A stretch of 64,000 nucleotides of DNA from Castellaniella sp049671645 (GCF_049671645.1 NZ_JBATVG010000003.1:1-64000); one strand, 5' to 3'; numbered from the stretch's first letter, positions 16,421 to 24,457 are shown. Notes: generated by a model from the sequence alone, not told the origin. Program-made: numbers and translations.

Positions 16421-16439
16421 CAAACGTTTGTTTTAAAAC
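16421..16439. promoter_or_regulatory. Candidate operator of the PsrA-like regulator (two overlapping palindromes)
   Basis: CAAACGTTTG (16421-16430) is a perfect 10-bp palindrome, and GTTTTAAAAC (16430-16439) is another that shares its last base. They lie 8 bp upstream of the regulator's start codon. The CAAAC...GTTTG arms match the half-sites known for PsrA operators (which normally have 2-4 bp between arms; here there are none in the first palindrome). Flanking TGTGTA / TATACACA adds a third, imperfect symmetric layer. Confidence 0.55.
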
Positions 16440-16579
16440 TATACACAAGCCGCCCGGGAACGGTATCCGTGTTACCCCTTAGATGACCGTCGATGCGTCA
16501 GGGCGAGCTGTGCGCTTCTTGGGGTTTTGCAGCGCAAAGGATACACTTTCAGGATTCGTGACATAGTGATAAAGGACGC

Positions 16580-18478
16580 ATGATGGCATCCGTGCGACAG
16601 CTGTTGGTGATTTCAACGCTGGTGATCGCCTGTATCTTGATCGGCATGCTGGCGGTGGGCACCCGGCTGATGGACCGGCAATTGGATGGTCAGCTGCAAA
16701 GCGATAGCGAGAATGCCGCTGCCACCCTGGCGTTGCTGGTCAGCGCTCAACCTGATCAGGCGGCGCGCGTGCGCGTCCTGGATGCCGCTTTTCAGCAGGG
16801 GCGGTTTGCGGACCTTTCCTTGCAGGCCCCTGACGGGGCCATGGTGTTTCAAGCGCGCCGCGTGTCGTCCGCGGCGGCGAATGCCCCCGACTGGTTTGGC
16901 GCCTGGGGCGATATCCAGCCTCACCGTGCGCAGCGCCAGATGGGCGAGGCGGGACAGCTGAGCCTGGTCCTGGATCCCGCGCCGGCTCGCGATGCGCTGT
17001 GGGCGCACGTGCTTCAGTGGCTGTGGCTGGCCTTGGGGATCGCGGCCTTCTGGGCTCTGTTCCTGGCGGCGCTGCTGTCGCGGCTGCGGCGTGCCGTGCT
17101 GGATGCGCCGACGCCGGAAGCGCCTGAAATCAAGGTCAAGCAGACTGGACCCGTCGAAAATGCCGAACTGCTGGATGAGGTCCGTGAGCGGGTGTCGCCC
17201 ACCATGGACGAGCAGATGGCGCGCATCGAGCAATTGGAAATCGAACTCAATCGGGATCCGGTCACAGGCCTGGCCAACCGCGCTTATTTCCTGAATGAAC
17301 TCAAGCGCGTGCTGCGCGACGATTCGCGCCAGGGCGCGGTCAGCGGCTATGTCCTCTTGGTGCGCCAGCGCGATATGGCCCGGCTGCAGAATCAAAGCGA
17401 CCGCCAGGAAATCGATGATTGGCTGCGTCTGCTGGGCGGGCGTCTGATCGAGGTCCTGGCGGACTATCCACAGGCGCATGCGCTGCCGGCCCGCCTGAAT
17501 GGCGCGGACTTCGCGATTCTGTTCCCGGTGGGGGGCGGCCCGGAGGTCATGCGTCCCATCCAGCGGCTGCATGAACTGTTCGAGACGCTGAGAGTGAAGC
17601 TCGACAGTCAGAACCTGTCGCGATGGGCCTTCGCCCTGACGGACTACACAGCCCAGTGCACGCCGAAAGAAGTCCTGACGCGCCTGGATCTGGCGCTGAT
17701 GTGCGCGGAAAGCGCGGGACACGCGGAAGTCGAATTTCTGTCGCATGCCGATCGTGAAACCGGCGAGCTGCGCATGGGCGAGGCGTCCTGGCGCACGCTG
17801 ATCTCCCAGGCCCTGGACCACGACCGCCTTTCCCTGGACGTGCGCCCGGTTCAATATGAGGGCGATGACATCACGGATCGCTACGAGGCGTCTCTCCGTC
17901 TGCAGGAAGACGACGGCGATCAGCCGCCCTTGTCGGGGTATCTGTTCATGCCGGCCGCGGCGCGGCTGGGGCTGTCTTCCGATTGCGACATGAGGGCGCT
18001 GGCCCTGGCGCTGGGCTGGCTGGGCGAGCACCCCGGCATTCTCGTCGTGCGCATGTCCATGTCCTCCATTCTGGACACCCAGTACCTGGACGAGGTCCGG
18101 CGCATCTGCGCCTATGCGGATCCCGACCTGTTGCGGCGGGTGGTGGTGGAGCTCGACGCCTATGGCCTGAGTCGTCATCTGGATGCCTTCAAGGCCTTTG
18201 CCGGGGGGCTGATCGATACAGGGGTTTCGGTGGGCTTGCGCGGGCTGGATCAGCAGCCCGATGCTCTGCGCAGGATCCATGAGGTCGATTTCGGCTACGT
18301 CAAGCTGGGCGGCGCCTTTGTTCGCGAACTGCTGTCCAGCCCCGGCGGGGTGCAGATGATGGTGGCGGTCACGGAAACGGCCATCGGCATGGGCATGAGG
18401 GTCTACGTGGACGATGCCGATGACGAGGCCACCCGCCGGATGGTGGTCGAATATGGGGCCTTGCCGCGGGCGCGGTGA
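16580..18478 (+). CDS. LapD-like c-di-GMP receptor with degenerate GGDEF and EAL domains
   Basis: A 632-residue inner-membrane protein. A transmembrane helix (residues 7-27), a periplasmic domain (about 30-140) and a second helix (about 144-168) are followed by cytoplasmic GGDEF-like (about 225-390) and EAL-like (about 400-625) domains. The GGDEF signature is replaced by NGADF (307-311), so cyclase activity is unlikely. The EAL motif reads EAS (436-438), so phosphodiesterase activity is unlikely too. This matches the layout of LapD, which senses c-di-GMP and controls the periplasmic protease LapG and adhesin retention. No lapG gene is seen nearby. Confidence 0.8.
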   Translation: MMASVRQLLVISTLVIACILIGMLAVGTRLMDRQLDGQLQSDSENAAATLALLVSAQPDQAARVRVLDAAFQQGRFADLSLQAPDGAMVFQARRVSSAAANAPDWFGAWGDIQPHRAQRQMGEAGQLSLVLDPAPARDALWAHVLQWLWLALGIAAFWALFLAALLSRLRRAVLDAPTPEAPEIKVKQTGPVENAELLDEVRERVSPTMDEQMARIEQLEIELNRDPVTGLANRAYFLNELKRVLRDDSRQGAVSGYVLLVRQRDMARLQNQSDRQEIDDWLRLLGGRLIEVLADYPQAHALPARLNGADFAILFPVGGGPEVMRPIQRLHELFETLRVKLDSQNLSRWAFALTDYTAQCTPKEVLTRLDLALMCAESAGHAEVEFLSHADRETGELRMGEASWRTLISQALDHDRLSLDVRPVQYEGDDITDRYEASLRLQEDDGDQPPLSGYLFMPAAARLGLSSDCDMRALALALGWLGEHPGILVVRMSMSSILDTQYLDEVRRICAYADPDLLRRVVVELDAYGLSRHLDAFKAFAGGLIDTGVSVGLRGLDQQPDALRRIHEVDFGYVKLGGAFVRELLSSPGGVQMMVAVTETAIGMGMRVYVDDADDEATRRMVVEYGALPRAR

Positions 18479-18508
18479 TGCGCCAAGCCATCATGGGCTA
18501 AAAAGTAC

Positions 18509-18538
18509 TTGTCTTTCCAGCCCGCTTATGTCTATAAT
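18509..18538 (+). promoter_or_regulatory. Sigma-70 promoter of the spc ribosomal operon
   Basis: TTGTCT (18509-18514), an 18-bp spacer, then a consensus TATAAT (18533-18538). It lies about 30 bp after the LapD-like gene and about 250 bp before rplN, so it is the likely start of the spc transcript and corresponds to the E. coli Pspc position. Confidence 0.78.
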
Positions 18539-18544
18539 TGCTGT

Positions 18545-18789
18545 CTTGGCCTACCTGCCAGGCGTGTCATATGAAAACAGACGGGCATTGCACCGGGGTT
18601 TTTAGTGTGTCGCCAGGCCATGGCCGAGTTGGTAATCTCGTTTATGCGCAAAATTGCTTTGCGCAAACAGGAATTTCAACCCAGAGCCCGCGCGCAGCTA
18701 GCTGTGCCGGCTTGACGGGACCAAAACTGGCTGCGTTGTCTTAGGGTGAATGCTCTGGGCATCGTTGTTAAGTTGGAACAGGAAAAATC
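18545..18789 (+). other. Structured untranslated leader of rplN (about 245 nt)
   Basis: No credible gene lies between the promoter and rplN. The stretch holds several hairpins: a perfect 8-bp stem TGCGCAAA / TTTGCGCA (18645-18665, 5-nt loop), an arm pair around GCCTACCTGCCAGGC near 18550-18564 and a GGCCATGGCC palindrome near 18617-18626. No T-run terminator is present. It could carry a ribosomal-protein autoregulation site, though this is inferred from length and structure only. Confidence 0.5.
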
Positions 18790-19158
18790 ATGATCCAAAT
18801 GCAGACCACGCTGGACGTGGCCGACAACACAGGTGCGCGTTCCGTCATGTGCATCAAGGTGTTGGGCGGCTCGAAGCGCCGCTATGCCGCCATTGGCGAC
18901 GTCATCAAGGTGTCCGTCAAGGAAGCAGCACCTCGCGGGCGCGTGAAAAAAGGCGAAATCTACAACGCCGTGGTGGTGCGTACCGCCAAGGGCGTGCGCC
19001 GCAAAGACGGTTCCCTGATCCGCTTCGGCGGCAATGCGGCCGTGTTGCTCAATGCGAAACTCGAACCCATCGGCACGCGCATCTTCGGACCGGTCACACG
19101 TGAACTGCGCACCGAGAAGTTCATGAAGATCGTGTCCCTGGCGCCCGAAGTGCTGTAA
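18790..19158 (+). CDS. rplN: 50S ribosomal protein L14
   Basis: A 122-residue L14 (MIQMQTTLDVADNTGARSV, then KVLGGSKRRYA and the end MKIVSLAPEVL). L14 lies at the inter-subunit face and binds the silencing factor RsfS. It is the first gene of the spc cluster, preceded by an AGGA SD and a long leader. Confidence 0.98.
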   Translation: MIQMQTTLDVADNTGARSVMCIKVLGGSKRRYAAIGDVIKVSVKEAAPRGRVKKGEIYNAVVVRTAKGVRRKDGSLIRFGGNAAVLLNAKLEPIGTRIFGPVTRELRTEKFMKIVSLAPEVL

Positions 19159-19168
19159 GGAGCAGATC

Positions 19169-19489
19169 ATGCAAAACATTCGTAAAGGCGACGAAGTCAT
19201 TGTGCTGGCAGGCCGCGATCGCAGCCGCCGCGGCACCGTGGTGGCTCGCGTCGACGACGACCACGTGCTGGTCGAAGGCATCAACGTCGTCAAGAAGCAC
19301 GCCAAGGGCAATCCCATGGCGGGTACGCCCGGCGGCATCGTCGACAAGACACTGCCCATCCATATTTCCAATGTGGCGATCTACAACCCCGAGACCGGCA
19401 AGGGCGACCGCGTCGGCGTCAAGGTCGTGGACGGGGCCAAGGTCCGCATTTTCCGTTCCAACGGCGCTGTCGTTGGCGCGAAGGCATAA
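19169..19489 (+). CDS. rplX: 50S ribosomal protein L24
   Basis: A 106-residue L24 with the N-terminal KOW motif (IRKGDEVIVLAGRDRSRRGTV) and the conserved GINVVKKHAKGNP loop. It is a 50S assembly initiator near the tunnel exit. The gene lies 10 bp after rplN. Confidence 0.97.
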   Translation: MQNIRKGDEVIVLAGRDRSRRGTVVARVDDDHVLVEGINVVKKHAKGNPMAGTPGGIVDKTLPIHISNVAIYNPETGKGDRVGVKVVDGAKVRIFRSNGAVVGAKA

Positions 19490-19501
19490 GGGGCGCATCA
19501 A

Positions 19502-20041
19502 ATGGCTCGTTTACAAGATTTCTACCGCACCAAGGTCGCTGGCGACCTGAAGGCGAAATTCGGCTATCAGTCGATCATGCAGGTGCCGCGCATCACCAAG
19601 ATCACCCTGAACATGGGTGTGTCCGAAGCGGTTTCCGACAAAAAGATCATTGAAAACGCCGTGGGCGACATGACCAAGATCTCCGGTCAGAAGCCCGTCG
19701 TCACGAAGACCCGCAAAGCCATCGCAGGCTTCAAGATCCGTGAAGACTATCCGATCGGCTGCATGGTCACGCTGCGTGGTCAGCGTATGTACGAATTCCT
19801 GGATCGTCTGATCTCCGTCGCCCTGCCGCGTGTGCGTGACTTCCGCGGCGTGTCGGGCCGTGCCTTCGATGGCCGCGGCAACTACAACATCGGTGTGAAG
19901 GAACAGATCATCTTCCCGGAAATCGAATACGACAAGATCGATGCCGTGCGCGGGATGAACATCAGCATCACCACCACCGCAAAGACCGACGAGGAAGCCA
20001 AGGCGCTCTTGAGCGCATTCAGCTTCCCCTTCCGCAACTAA
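19502..20041 (+). CDS. rplE: 50S ribosomal protein L5
   Basis: A 179-residue L5 containing KITLNMGVSEAVSDKK, GQKPVVTKTRKAIAGFKIR and GRGNYNIGVKEQIIFPEI. It binds 5S rRNA in the central protuberance and contacts P-site tRNA. It sits 12 bp after rplX and 9 bp before rpsN. Confidence 0.98.
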   Translation: MARLQDFYRTKVAGDLKAKFGYQSIMQVPRITKITLNMGVSEAVSDKKIIENAVGDMTKISGQKPVVTKTRKAIAGFKIREDYPIGCMVTLRGQRMYEFLDRLISVALPRVRDFRGVSGRAFDGRGNYNIGVKEQIIFPEIEYDKIDAVRGMNISITTTAKTDEEAKALLSAFSFPFRN

Positions 20042-20050
20042 GGGGCTGAC

Positions 20051-20356
20051 GTGGCAAAACTTTCCCTCATCAATCGCGACATCAAGCGCGCCAAGCTGGC
20101 TGAAAAATTCGCAGCGAAGCGCACCGCACTGAAGGCGATCATCGCCGATCAGTCCAAATCCGACGAAGAACGCTATCAGGCTCGCCTGGCCCTGCAACAG
20201 CTGCCGCGCAACGCCAGCCCCACTCGCCAGCGCAACCGCTGCGTGGTGACGGGCCGTTCCCGCGGCGTGTTCAGCAAGTTCGGGCTGACGCGTCACAAAC
20301 TGCGTGAAATGGCCATGCGCGGCGAAGTGCCGGGCATGACCAAGGCCAGCTGGTAG
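20051..20356 (+). CDS. rpsN: 30S ribosomal protein S14 (long, zinc-free form), GTG start
   Basis: A 101-residue S14 of the long type, without the four-cysteine zinc site of the short form; it has one Cys in RNRCVVTGRSRGVFSKFG. It starts at GTG (20051), which gives MAKLSLINRDIKRAKL, the normal N-terminus. The protein sits in the 30S head near S3 and S10. Confidence 0.96.
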   Translation: MAKLSLINRDIKRAKLAEKFAAKRTALKAIIADQSKSDEERYQARLALQQLPRNASPTRQRNRCVVTGRSRGVFSKFGLTRHKLREMAMRGEVPGMTKASW

Positions 20357-20367
20357 GAGAATCACAC

Positions 20368-20763
20368 ATGAGCATGAGCGATCCCATCGCCGATATGCTG
20401 ACCCGCGTGCGTAATGCGCAAATGGTCAACAAGACGTCGGTTTCCATGCCCTCCTCGAAGCTGAAGGCTGCCATCGCAGCTGTGCTCAAGGATGAAGGCT
20501 ACATTGAAGATTTCCGCGTGGCGGGCGAACAGGCCAAGCCGCAGCTGGAAATCACGTTGAAATATTATGCCGGCCGTCCGGTGATCGAGCGCATCGATCG
20601 CGTCTCGCGTCCCGGCCTGCGTATCTACAAGAGCAGCGTCACCATTCCTCAGGTCATGAACGGCCTGGGCGTGGCGATCGTCTCCACTCCGCGTGGCGTC
20701 ATGACGGACCGCAAGGCCCGTGCCACCGGCGTGGGCGGCGAAGTGCTCTGCTACGTGGCATAA
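20368..20763 (+). CDS. rpsH: 30S ribosomal protein S8
   Basis: A 131-residue S8 (MSMSDPIADMLTRVRNAQMV, ending with RKARATGVGGEVLCYVA). It binds the central domain of 16S rRNA and in E. coli represses the spc operon at the rplE region. That feedback has not been verified here. Confidence 0.97.
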   Translation: MSMSDPIADMLTRVRNAQMVNKTSVSMPSSKLKAAIAAVLKDEGYIEDFRVAGEQAKPQLEITLKYYAGRPVIERIDRVSRPGLRIYKSSVTIPQVMNGLGVAIVSTPRGVMTDRKARATGVGGEVLCYVA

Positions 20764-20777
20764 GGGGGTATTACATT

Positions 20778-21311
20778 ATGTCACGTATCGCCAAGTATCC
20801 CGTTGCGCTGCCGAAAGGCGTCGAAGCCACGATCAGCGCAGGTCAGATTGTCGTCAAGGGCCCCTTGGGCACCCTGACCCAGGCGCTGGACGGCAACGTC
20901 CGCATCGCCCAGGAAGACGGCCATCTGACGTTTGCCGTCGCCAACGATTCCCGTCAGGCCAATGCAATGTCCGGCACCATGCGTGCGCTGGTCAACAACA
21001 TGGTCACCGGGGTCAGCCAAGGCTTCGAGCGTCGCCTGAATCTGGTTGGCGTGGGTTTCCGCGCCCAGGTCCAGGGCAACGCGCTGAAGCTGCAGCTGGG
21101 TTTCTCGCACGATGTGCTGCATGACATCCCCAACGGGATCAAGATCGAGTGCCCGTCCCAGACTGAAGTCGTGGTCAAGGGCTCCGACAAGCAGGTCGTC
21201 GGTCAGGTGGCTGCTGAAATCCGCGCTTATCGCGAACCCGAACCCTATAAGGGCAAGGGCGTGCGGTATGCGGACGAACGCGTGATCCTGAAAGAAACCA
21301 AGAAGAAATAA
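20778..21311 (+). CDS. rplF: 50S ribosomal protein L6
   Basis: A 177-residue L6 with the tandem fold, the internal GVGFRAQVQGNALKLQLGFS segment and the C-terminal EPEPYKGKGVRYADERVILK signature. It lies near the sarcin-ricin loop and factor-binding site. Confidence 0.97.
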   Translation: MSRIAKYPVALPKGVEATISAGQIVVKGPLGTLTQALDGNVRIAQEDGHLTFAVANDSRQANAMSGTMRALVNNMVTGVSQGFERRLNLVGVGFRAQVQGNALKLQLGFSHDVLHDIPNGIKIECPSQTEVVVKGSDKQVVGQVAAEIRAYREPEPYKGKGVRYADERVILKETKKK

Positions 21312-21332
21312 GCACGCAGGCAAGGACGAATC

Positions 21333-21698
21333 ATGGACAAGAAACTCTCCCGTTTGCGTCGTGCCGCGGCCACCCGCCGCAAGATTCACGAACTGCGCGT
21401 GCACCGTCTGTCGGTGCATCGCACGAATCTGCACATCTACGCCAACATCATTTCGCCGGAAGGCGATCATGTGCTCGTCAGCGCTTCCACGCTCGAGCCC
21501 GAAGTCCGCAAGGAACTCGCCAGCCAGAAGGCCAACGGCGGCAATGCTGCCGCTGCCAGCCTGGTCGGCAAGCGCGTGGCCGAAAAGGCCAAGGCTGCCG
21601 GCATCGAACTCGTCGCTTTCGACCGTTCGGGCTTCCGTTACCATGGCCGCGTCAAGGCGCTGGCCGAAGCCGCGCGTGAAGCCGGCTTGAAGTTCTAA
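21333..21698 (+). CDS. rplR: 50S ribosomal protein L18
   Basis: A 121-residue L18 (RLRVHR-type core: HELRVHRLSVHRTNLHIYA, then AFDRSGFRYHGRVKALAEAAREAG). It binds 5S rRNA with L5. The start MDKKLSRLRRA follows a GGACG-type SD 21 bp after rplF. Confidence 0.97.
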   Translation: MDKKLSRLRRAAATRRKIHELRVHRLSVHRTNLHIYANIISPEGDHVLVSASTLEPEVRKELASQKANGGNAAAASLVGKRVAEKAKAAGIELVAFDRSGFRYHGRVKALAEAAREAGLKF

Positions 21699-21707
21699 GG
21701 GAATCAC

Positions 21708-22229
21708 ATGGCTAAAGCACAAGGCAAGCACGCCGCCGAGCAGGAACGCGACGACGGCATGCGCGAAAAGATGATCGCGGTCAATCGCGTCAGCAAGGTC
21801 GTCAAAGGTGGTCGCACCATGAGCTTCGCGGCACTGACCGTGGTCGGTGATGGCGATGGCCGTATCGGCATGGGCAAGGGCAAGGCCCGCGAAGTGCCGG
21901 TGGCGGTTCAAAAGGCCATGGAACAGGCCCGTCGCGGTCTGCTCAAGGTCGCTCTGAAGAACGGCACGCTGCACCACACCGTGGTCGGCAAGCACGGCGC
22001 CTCCACCGTCCTGATCTCGCCGGCCGCTGAAGGTACCGGCGTGATCGCCGGCGGCCCGATGCGCGCGATCTTCGAAGTCATGGGTGTGCGTAACGTCGTG
22101 GCGAAAAGCCTCGGCTCCAGCAACCCCTACAACATGGTGCGCGCCACGCTGAATGGTCTGCGCGCCTGCTCCACCCCGGCGGAAATTGCGGCCAAGCGCG
22201 GCAAATCCGTCGAAGAAATCCTGGGGTAA
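21708..22229 (+). CDS. rpsE: 30S ribosomal protein S5
   Basis: A 173-residue S5 with the N-terminal double-stranded RNA-binding domain (VNRVSKVVKGGRTMSFAALT) and GMGKGKAREVPVAV, GVRNVVAKSLGSSNPYNMV near the C-terminus. It is important for translational fidelity (ram sites) and mRNA helicase action. It overlaps nothing; rpmD follows after 3 bp. Confidence 0.98.
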   Translation: MAKAQGKHAAEQERDDGMREKMIAVNRVSKVVKGGRTMSFAALTVVGDGDGRIGMGKGKAREVPVAVQKAMEQARRGLLKVALKNGTLHHTVVGKHGASTVLISPAAEGTGVIAGGPMRAIFEVMGVRNVVAKSLGSSNPYNMVRATLNGLRACSTPAEIAAKRGKSVEEILG

Positions 22230-22232
22230 GAC

Positions 22233-22418
22233 ATGGCACAGAAGCAAATCAAAGTCACGCTCGTGCGCTCCGTGATCGGCACTCATAAGTCCCACCGCGC
22301 CACGGTGCGCGGTCTGGGTCTGGGCAAGATCAACAGCAGCCGCGTCCTGATCGATACTCCCGAGGTGCGTGGGATGATCCGCAAGGTGGATTATCTGGTC
22401 ACGGTCTCGGAAGCCTGA
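22233..22418 (+). CDS. rpmD: 50S ribosomal protein L30
   Basis: A 61-residue L30 (QIKVTLVRSVIGTHKSHRAT, then LGLGKINSS). The small protein is normal in length and lies between rpsE and rplO as in other Proteobacteria. Confidence 0.97.
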   Translation: MAQKQIKVTLVRSVIGTHKSHRATVRGLGLGKINSSRVLIDTPEVRGMIRKVDYLVTVSEA

Positions 22419-22432
22419 ACAAAGGAATTCAG

Positions 22433-22873
22433 ATGTCTGTTACTCAACTGAATACGATCGCGCCGGCCGAAGGCGCCAAGCGTCCGCGCCGCCGCGTGGG
22501 CCGTGGCATCGGCTCCGGCCTGGGCAAGACGGCCGGTCGCGGCCACAAGGGCCAGAAGTCCCGTGCCGGTGGCTTCCACAAGGTCGGTTTCGAAGGCGGT
22601 CAGATGCCGCTGCAGCGTCGCCTGCCCAAGCGCGGTTTCACTCCGCTGGGTCGTCACCTGTCGGCTGAAATCCGTCTGTCCGACCTGCAGGCGCTGCCCG
22701 TCGACGAAATCGACGTGCAGGTGCTGAAGGCCGCCGGCCTGGTCGGCGATCTGGTGCGCTACGTCAAGGTCATCAAGACCGGTGAGATCACCCGCAAGGT
22801 TGCCCTGCAGGGCATCAATGCAACGGCCGGCGCCCGCGCCGCGATCGAAGCCGCCGGCGGTTCGCTGGCGTAA
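22433..22873 (+). CDS. rplO: 50S ribosomal protein L15
   Basis: A 146-residue L15 with the glycine- and arginine-rich N-terminus (RRRVGRGIGSGLGKTAGRGH) that penetrates 23S rRNA and the QMPLQRRLPKRGF motif. It lies 9 bp before secY, the usual partner. Confidence 0.97.
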   Translation: MSVTQLNTIAPAEGAKRPRRRVGRGIGSGLGKTAGRGHKGQKSRAGGFHKVGFEGGQMPLQRRLPKRGFTPLGRHLSAEIRLSDLQALPVDEIDVQVLKAAGLVGDLVRYVKVIKTGEITRKVALQGINATAGARAAIEAAGGSLA

Positions 22874-22882
22874 GGGGCAGCA

Positions 22883-24205
22883 GTGGCGAAAGCTCAGGCA
22901 CATAAGCCCAGCGCAGGATACGGCGACCTCAAGCGCCGCATCCTGTTCCTCGTGCTGGCCCTGATCGTCTATCGCATGGGGACGCACGTCCCCGTGCCGG
23001 GCATCAATCCCGATGCGCTGGCGGACCTGTTCCAGCAGAACCAGGGCGGTATCCTGGGGCTGTTCAACATGTTCTCCGGCGGGGCGCTGGAACGGTTCTC
23101 CGTGCTGGCATTGGGGATCATGCCGTACATTTCGGCAGCCATCATCATGCAGCTGCTGGCCGTGGTCGTGCCGGCCCTGGAAGCCATCAAGAAAGAAGGC
23201 CAGTCCGGGCAACGCAAGATCACCCAGTACACGCGCTACGGCACCGTGTTCCTGGCTCTTTTCCAGGCGGTGGGGATTTCCGTCGCCTTGGAATCGCAAC
23301 CGGGCCTGGTCATCGATCCGGGGCTGTTGTTCCGCTTCACGACCATCGTGACGCTGGTGACGGGCTCCATGTTCCTGATGTGGCTGGGTGAGCAGATCAC
23401 CGAGCGAGGTCTGGGCAATGGTATTTCACTGCTGATTTTCGCCGGGATCGTGGCGGGCTTGCCCGGCGCGCTGGGCGGCATGCTGGATCTGGTCCGTACG
23501 GATTCGATGTCGGTGCTGTCGGTGCTGTTCATCCTGGCCCTGGTGGTCGCCGTTACGTATTTCGTGGTTTACGTGGAACGCGGCCAGCGCCGCATCACCG
23601 TGAACTACGCCAAGCGCCAGGTGGGCAACAAGCTCTATGGCGGCCAGTCCTCGCACCTGCCGCTGAAGCTGAATATGTCCGGGGTGATTCCGCCGATCTT
23701 CGCATCGTCCATCATCCTGTTGCCGGCGACCGTGACCAGCTGGTTTTCCAGCAACCCGAACATGCGCTGGCTGGGCGATCTGGCGGCTGCCTTGTCGCCG
23801 CGCCAACCGCTGTACGTGACGCTGTATTCCGGCTTGATCATCTTCTTCTGTTTCTTTTATACGGCGCTGGTGTTCAATAGCCGTGAGACAGCGGATAACC
23901 TGAAGAAAAGTGGCGCTTTTGTCCCCGGAATCCGTCCCGGCGACCAGACGGCCCGTTACATCGACAAGATCCTGATGCGCTTGACGCTGTCAGGCGCGGT
24001 CTATGTCACGCTGGTCTGCCTGTTGCCTGAACTGATGCAGATGCGCTGGAATGTGCCGTTCTATTTTGGTGGCACTTCGCTACTGATTATTGTCGTCGTC
24101 GCCATGGATTTCATGGCCCAGGCGCAAGCCTACATGATGTCCCAACAGTATGATTCGTTGCTCCGGAAGGCGAACTTCAAGGGCGCGGGTCTTCCGATGC
24201 GCTAA
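22883..24205 (+). CDS. secY: Preprotein translocase subunit SecY, GTG start
   Basis: A 440-residue inner-membrane protein forming the Sec channel, with ten predicted transmembrane segments. Diagnostic segments include GTHVPVPGINPDAL, the first-loop FNMFSGGALERFSVLALGIM, QYTRYGTVFLALFQ and the cytoplasmic loop with YAKRQVGNKLYGGQSSHLPL that contacts SecA and the ribosome. It starts at GTG (22883). It sits between rplO and infA; the short gap (5 bp) to infA suggests coupling. Confidence 0.97.
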   Translation: MAKAQAHKPSAGYGDLKRRILFLVLALIVYRMGTHVPVPGINPDALADLFQQNQGGILGLFNMFSGGALERFSVLALGIMPYISAAIIMQLLAVVVPALEAIKKEGQSGQRKITQYTRYGTVFLALFQAVGISVALESQPGLVIDPGLLFRFTTIVTLVTGSMFLMWLGEQITERGLGNGISLLIFAGIVAGLPGALGGMLDLVRTDSMSVLSVLFILALVVAVTYFVVYVERGQRRITVNYAKRQVGNKLYGGQSSHLPLKLNMSGVIPPIFASSIILLPATVTSWFSSNPNMRWLGDLAAALSPRQPLYVTLYSGLIIFFCFFYTALVFNSRETADNLKKSGAFVPGIRPGDQTARYIDKILMRLTLSGAVYVTLVCLLPELMQMRWNVPFYFGGTSLLIIVVVAMDFMAQAQAYMMSQQYDSLLRKANFKGAGLPMR

Positions 24206-24210
24206 AAATC

Positions 24211-24429
24211 ATGTCCAAGGACGACGTCATTCAGATGCAAGGGGAGGTCGTGGAAAACCTTCCCAACGCAACGTTTCGTGTCAAGCTGGAAAATGGCCAC
24301 ATGGTGCTGGGCCACATTTCAGGCAAGATGCGTATGCACTATATCCGGATCCTTCCGGGTGACAAGGTCACAGTGGAGCTCACGCCCTATGACCTGTCGC
24401 GCGCCAGGATAGTTTTCCGCTCCAAATAG
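24211..24429 (+). CDS. infA: Translation initiation factor IF-1
   Basis: A 72-residue IF-1 with an S1-type OB fold (DDVIQMQGEVVENLPNATFR, then GHISGKMRMHYIRILPGD and the end SRARIVFRSK). It binds the 30S A site with IF-2 and IF-3. The placement between secY and rpmJ is common in Betaproteobacteria. Some of these genomes carry a second, cold-type infA elsewhere. Confidence 0.96.
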   Translation: MSKDDVIQMQGEVVENLPNATFRVKLENGHMVLGHISGKMRMHYIRILPGDKVTVELTPYDLSRARIVFRSK

Positions 24430-24457
24430 GCGGCCGGTCAAAAACCAGGAGAATCCC

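Noticed and set aside
16613..18280. A 555-codon - strand open frame opposite the LapD-like gene
   Set aside because: The + strand protein has clear membrane, GGDEF-like and EAL-like features; the antisense translation has none.
5576..18508. Phage or transposon origin for the insert between the S10 and spc clusters
   Set aside because: No integrase, transposase, terminal repeats or tRNA target is visible, and base composition looks like that of the neighbours, so mobility is not supported.
18750..19103. A 117-codon frame overlapping rplN
   Set aside because: It overlaps the certain L14 gene in another frame and is Arg/Gln-rich without a family match.
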